From Abelmoschus esculentus (taxonomy: Eukaryota; Streptophyta; Magnoliopsida; Malvales; Malvaceae): a stretch of DNA of 64,000 bases. Below, one piece after another: positions 58,620 through 64,000 of the stretch. Within the stretch, counting starts at the first letter, position 1. Every line of letters begins with the position of its first letter. The translations under genes and the position numbers were made by a program. Where the stretch lies: positions 689,501 through 753,500 of the forward strand of contig JAUCBN010000007.1 in assembly GCA_035048815.1 (NCBI GenBank), read 5' to 3'. The notes under the pieces were generated by a model. The model searched no databases, was not told the origin of the DNA, and saw nothing but the letters and a program-made list of their open reading frames with translations.

Positions 58620-61600
58620 TGTCAACTAGAGGTATAAAAAATTGAAAATGATCTCGAAATCTGAAAAAAATGAACTAAAAAATTGATTAATTAAACAGAA
58701 AATTTTAATTTTGATTTATTTATTTTTTTTAAATATCGGTTTGATTAAGGTTTTAAAAAACAAAATTACCGATTATAATATATTTTTTTAACATTTTATT
58801 TAAAAAAATGATTTTTCTTCTCATTCTCAAAAGTAAAAATTTAGTTTTAAATTATAAAAAAAGTGTTTAACTTGTTAGCATTTTAAAATATTAAAATCAC
58901 GTCAGTTTTTAAAAATATACAATTTTTTTAAATATAATTAAAATTTATATTTTTAATTAACATAAAAAAACTATTATCTAAATCGAATCTAATCGAATTA
59001 AATATTTATTTAATTAATTATAATTTAAGATGGATAATTGAATGATCCCAAATTACTAATTAATCAAAATAATTTGTTAATAGTTAATTAAATTAGATTT
59101 TGTACACCCTTCGACAGCAAATATTTTACTGACATGTCTTTTTTATTCTTTTACGTGTTCAAACAAAATTAAATTCTATGTATATATAATTACACAAAAT
59201 TCGTATATCAGTAATTTATCTCTAAAAATGTATTTTGATTTAAAACATTCACGTCTAGTTTTCCCTCGGTCACCGCAAAATCTCATAAATATTGTTATTT
59301 AAATTTTTTTTATGATATTATACTTGTAAAATTATTTTTTAAAGTATTATTCTTTGAATAGTATCAGTAAAGTCGGATTTATTGAAATCCGACTATAAAC
59401 AGTGACCGAATTAAAAAATGAAAATACTATTTAAATTTGGTGTCTCTTGTCATCAATTTTAGTGTTTTTTTAAATTTTTTATTATTTAAAAATCGAAATC
59501 TACCGTAGAATCAATAATATTTTAAAAATATTGTTTTCAAGTACAATATTATGAAAAAAATAAACTTAAAACAACAATGTTTACGAGATTTTTTCCTCTC
59601 ACATGCATCAGTAAGATTTATTAAACCTATTCCAATTATTCACTAAATTTAATTAAAAAAAACATTTTTAATATTAAAAAAATAAATACTTAAATGATCC
59701 TTGAGAAAAATCCAAAGTTCAACGTGTCTAGAATTTAATGTCTGTGGACAAATTTGCAACATAAATTGGGTATCAAGAAAGTGTGGTCCAAATCTACAAA
59801 GGTTGATCTAAATAATTAATAATTTAATTCTATTTAAATAGATTTTAAGTTAAAAATATTGTATGTACATTTTTTTAAATAAATTCACTCATTTAAATTA
59901 AATATATAACACAATTTAATTTAAATTAATAAAATGAAATTTCGAAAATCGAAACAACAATAAAAATTGTGGTCCAAAGCTGTCTAGGAACTAGGAAGCT
60001 AAGAGATCCACCGACCTTCACATGGTCTTATTGCACAATTTCACCTACACACACTGTTGATATAGCTCGGACTGCCCCAGAGACTGAATTATTTTAATTA
60101 ATAATGTTCATCCATGAATAGGAAAGGGATTCGTATGCTCTCTGATTAATTTTTATCAAATAAATTCGAATTTAAAATATATTAAATTTATATTTTTGAG
60201 ATGTTATTTGATGCATAAGTTAAAATTTTATAATAATTATGATAACGGGTTGGACTATTCGAATTCAACATGTGTATAGTGGGATAATAAGGTTACAAAT
60301 GGTTTTATCAAGAAATTTTTTTTAATAGTTTTGATGTAATCTATTATTCGATACCTCCTATAGTAGTTGTGGAGGTTTTCTCAGATGATATAATAGCTTA
60401 AGTTCAAAGAATATCGATTGTAATATCTCTAATTATTCTCATATCCACTTTTCTTTTCCTCCATTTAAGTTAGGGAGGTTTTTTAACGAGATATGTGTGA
60501 ATAATCTTCTTTTCACCTAAATTTTTTTAACAATTAAAGGTAAAGTTGAGAATTCTAGTCGGAGAGTCAAGCTAAAATTATAAATTGATAAAACGGTAAA
60601 TTAAATTTAAAAATAATTTTTATCAAAGCAATCTTCACTTGATAAAAAATGAGATAAAAATAATTAATAAAATTAATGCATTTGATTGGTCGGTCTCATG
60701 AATGATATAACGAGAATGACTCATGATACAATCTCTCTATTCTAATGAATATTTTGAGATATTAATTGAATAACAACCTTTGAGTTCTTTGATTATATGA
60801 TATAATCACAGTTTTAATCCTCCATTAATATTAATTTAGTTATTTTAAACCTCTAGTAATATGAAAAATTACATTTTTGATCCTTTCTAAAAATTAATGA
60901 TTCAATTTCAACACAAGATTCAAAGCTTTGACTCCACAGATTTTTTAATAAATAATTCAATCTAGTCCTTTTAGTCTTCATATAAATCAGAAATTTATAG
61001 TTTTAGCCCTCCTCCAAATTTATAATGGATTATATAGGGGTGGAATCTATTTACATACTATAATTTTTTATATAGTTGACTGAGTAAAAATTAATGACGG
61101 GAATTAAATATTTTATTTGAAGATTATCTATTTAATTTTTAATATTAATCTCAACTATTAATATTCACCCATTTAATAAATAATTAAAAAATAAATAAAT
61201 TAAAAATCTTACGTTGTGCCGATAAATCTAGTCTTAATTATATTATACGCGAAAAATTTGAGTTTTTTTACAAGCGTTTAACTTTAGAAGTCTGCTTATA
61301 AAAAAAATTTTCCACCGACAGTGTATCAAATAATATTATTATGTATCTATATAGAAAGTTAGGATCTATTTATATCATATATAACTCAATTACTTCTACA
61401 CATTTTTTAACCGTTAGATGATGTCAAATAAATATTTAAAAATTTTCGTTTTTATTATTAATACCAGTCATTTATTTATCTTTATTTAATAATTTACCAA
61501 AAATTATAATACTTTTAAATTTTACACAATGTTAAAATATCCTATCTATTTATATCAACCCTAAACCTTAAAATCTTTCCACTAAAATCACATAACAATA

Positions 61601-62150
61601 ATCTAGATCCTATAATATGTAGAGTAGATTTAGGTGGACCGATTAGTAAATGTGGGATATAAATTATATGGTAAAAGTCAATAGATAAAAACAAAAAAGT
61701 AAGTGCCTTAAATCCAATAAAAAATGAGACAAAGGTACCAATTTGGTAGAATGTAAACATCTGTACTTTCTTTAAATTTATGACTCTTTAAAATCTGAGA
61801 CATATGTGACATAGATCAGTATTAAGCTTAATTTTTTTAAGATTCGAATTTTATCTTATATAAATTTAAATTTAAAGTTAATTTAACTTTTTTCGTTCAA
61901 ACATGAAAACGTGATTCCCGAATATAAATTATTTTCGATGATCTTATTTTGATAATCTTATATTTCGTGAATTAAACACGACCTATGACCTAATTAACAT
62001 GTACCTGCACGGTATATGACAACTGGTGTATTACTGTAGAAGAAACCAACGTTTTTGTCATGCATGGTGTCGTGCCATCTTACATCCTCATGAAATTGTG
62101 TATTTATACGAGCTTCTCCTGTTCTCTAATTTCAATGTCCTTTTAAGGTT
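58620..62150. other. Intergenic and HLH upstream region, no gene
   Basis: AT-rich. Contains a perfect 10-bp inverted repeat AGTCGGATTT-attg-AAATCCGACT (59371-59394) and the second copy of the dispersed repeat at 60628-60760. Near 62101 TATTTATA may serve as TATA box of the HLH gene, 59 bp before its ATG. Confidence 0.4.
60628..60760. repeat. Dispersed repeat, copy 2 (partner at 35100-35230)
   Basis: Same order of motifs as copy 1, including TTCACTTGATAAAAAATGAG and CTCATGAATGATATAACGAG. Non-coding. Confidence 0.55.
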
Positions 62151-62159
62151 TTATGTTCA

Positions 62160-63151
62160 ATGTCTGGCCAAGGCTCAACAAGTTCCGACAGGATCACAGA
62201 TGAGGAGCTCAATGCTCTCATCTTTAAACTTCAAACGTTGCTGCCTCAGTTTAATCAGGCACGCCATGGAAGGGTAGAAACCCTCACCCCACTCTCGTTT
62301 ATTTGTTTCTGTCGGTTTCGAATTAATTCAAGTTACGTCAAGTCGGATCAAATATCGAATAGAAAAACATTTTGGTGTCTGACTCGTTTTTTCCTTCACA
62401 ATATCTAAGTTCAAAACCATTCTTAGGGTTCAAGTTTAACCATTAGGATTTATAGTTTTCGGGTCACGTGATAAAGAATTTGAATATTTGATGTCCTTAG
62501 TATTTTAAGTTCACATATTACGAGTAAGATTGAATTGTTATAATTACCGGTATCTCATTCATTGAATTCGAATTAGGTATTACAGAAATTCATTACGGAG
62601 AGATTCTCCTAATACAATTTGCTCTTCACAATGACAAAGTTTTTTTAATTATCAATTTTGGGTTTTGAATTTTTTTATTGTATTTTGAAAAAAAAATGTT
62701 TTTTCAAATATTTTTTTTAAAATTATTTGGTAATTTTAAAAACTCACGGAGATTTAAAAATCAATACTAAGACATCTTTATCTCCTCCAAATATCCGATT
62801 CAATCTAATTATGGATATAATCAAAACTCATATAATTATGTATAATCACCCTAACTCTAAAGATTTATTTATTTATATAATTTTTAAAAATTAATTTCTT
62901 TATAAATTTATCTTCTTATTTTTTAAATATTTATATTTTATCTCTCTCAACCTCGGATCCCCTTCTTTTACATGTTTTTTCCTCAGGTATCAACTACCAA
63001 AGTGTTGAACGAAGTCTGCAGTTACATCAGGAGATTACGAGAGGAGGTTGATGATCTAAGCCAAAGGCTGTCACAACGTTTAGATGCAATGGAATTAAGT
63101 GGGTTGGACGAGGAGAGGGTAAGAAATTTGCTCAAATCCGACGGCTCATGA
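62160..63151 (+). CDS. Atypical non-DNA-binding HLH, PRE/BNQ/ILI type
   Basis: Two exons, 62160-62273 and 62987-63151, GT-AG and in frame, giving 92 aa, exactly the size of the PRE family. It reads MSGQGSTSSDRITDEELNAL, then helix 1 LIFKLQTLLPQ, a loop with the intron in the usual place (after HGR), and helix 2 VLNEVCSYIRRLREEVDDLS. There is no basic region, so it cannot bind DNA; PRE proteins sequester inhibitory bHLHs such as IBH1/PAR1 and promote cell elongation downstream of brassinosteroid, gibberellin and light. Position fits Arabidopsis BNQ3/PRE4 (At3g47710) at the end of the syntenic block. Nuclear and cytosolic. Confidence 0.94.
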
Positions 63152-63159
63152 TGTCTCAA

Positions 63160-64000
63160 GGTTTGTCTGGACGACAATAAAATCATCTGTTCTTAATTTA
63201 TGTCTGTGTGTGTCCAATGCAAGACAGATTTGGTTTAATTATGAAGTTCAAGTCAGTGATCTCCATTGTCTAAGGTCTTCTATTAAAACTACCTCGTTTT
63301 ATATTATTATAATTATATATTTTATTTTAAATTTTAATTATATGGAAAAATAATAATATGATTAAATCTATAATTGAAGTGGGACAATAAATTTAGATTA
63401 ATTAAAAGGTTGGTGATAAAAACGAGCCACCTTCAATAATTCAGGGATATCTAGAATAATTTACCCTAATTTTTTTTGTTAATATATCGCATCCCAAAGA
63501 TCATTTAATGATTAATTGGTAAACTAAGTGATGACAATGCAAATTTTGAGAACTAAATGTTCAAAATAAAATAAAATGAAATGAAAGTGATGTAATGTAT
63601 AGTTTACCTTATATATTACTCCTTAGCATTTATATTAACGGATATGTTTTTAAAAAATATTAATTTATTATTTATTTAATATTTTATGCGACATTGAGCA
63701 GAGTCATTGCTGGTAGGAATTTTTAAAAATATTTGATTCGATTGATTCGATCTAAAAATTTAAATATTTGATTTGATTTTTAGATAAGATATTTGATATG
63801 ATTTTAAAAAAATTTAATTGGGTACAGATCATAATATTTCAAGATCAGAATTATTCGAAAATTCAAAAATTTAAAATTTTATGAATATTGTATTTTATTT
63901 TTAAGAATATAATGTTTGTTATATCCACAAATTTAAAAATTATTTTTTACAATCGAAATTTTAAAATTTTCTTAAATATAACTTTTAAATTTAAAAAATA
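63160..64000. other. HLH 3' flank and intergenic, no gene
   Basis: Probable 3' UTR for the first 100-150 bases, then AT-rich sequence to the window end with no recognisable feature. Confidence 0.45.

Overview
This is a strongly AT-rich, repeat-littered piece of a plant nuclear genome. Spliceosomal introns, cytosolic tRNA genes, a chloroplast-targeted enzyme, plant-only transcription factor families (TCP, R2R3-MYB, PRE-type HLH) and plant-type GDSL and PMEI proteins point to a eudicot. The family is uncertain; the intergenic repeats make me think of Malvales, but that is a guess. Gene order MDH - MYB94/96-like - TCP14-like - RCC1/FYVE - PMEI - PRE-type HLH matches what I remember of Arabidopsis chromosome 3 around At3g47520-At3g47710, so the window looks like a conserved syntenic block diluted by transposon remnants.

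Layout. 0.6-3.1 kb: a minus-strand MPO1/DUF962-like membrane protein whose large first intron holds a decayed LRR receptor-kinase fragment. 4.2-4.45 kb: tRNA-Ile(AAU) next to a duplicated tRNA stub. 5.5-7.4 kb: a five-exon GDSL lipase (minus). 9.9-10.2 kb: a small hAT-like element. 11.1-13.1 kb: plastidic NAD-malate dehydrogenase (plus) convergent with a tiny two-exon gene (minus). 13.6-14.1 kb: a foldback repeat. 15.8-17.06 kb: an R2R3-MYB (minus). 17-25 kb: gene-free, with several hAT-like relics and a Mutator-like foldback MITE that has a perfect 9-bp target duplication. 25.3-27.9 kb: eRF1 (plus). 29.2 kb: tRNA-Leu(CAG). 29.3-36.3 kb: gene-free. 36.36-37.53 kb: a TCP14-like class I TCP. 37.5-42.6 kb: gene-free. 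42.6-49.5 kb: a PH-RCC1-FYVE protein (8 coding exons). 50.4-51.4 kb: a frameshifted intron-containing RPS9 pseudogene. 51.8-52.15 kb: a small secreted proline-rich protein. 52.8-56.07 kb: a 3.26-kb Mutator-like element filled with tandem repeats. 56.4-57.1 kb: a membrane-anchored PMEI-domain protein. 57.1-62.2 kb: gene-free. 62.16-63.15 kb: a PRE/BNQ-type HLH.

The genes are independent housekeeping and regulatory loci, not a pathway. Two items stand out. (1) The eRF1 mRNA carries a built-in autoregulatory design: its stop codon is UAG-CAA-CCA, which fits the leaky UAG-CAR-YYA readthrough context. A 43-codon in-frame extension follows and ends one base before a 3'-UTR intron, so readthrough would clear the exon-junction complex and spare the mRNA from NMD. 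(2) The Mutator-like element has ~46-bp terminal inverted repeats, a perfect 9-bp target duplication and an interior consisting of an AT-rich array plus ~10 copies of a ~187-bp hairpin-bearing monomer, part of which is amplified as a 375-bp dimer.
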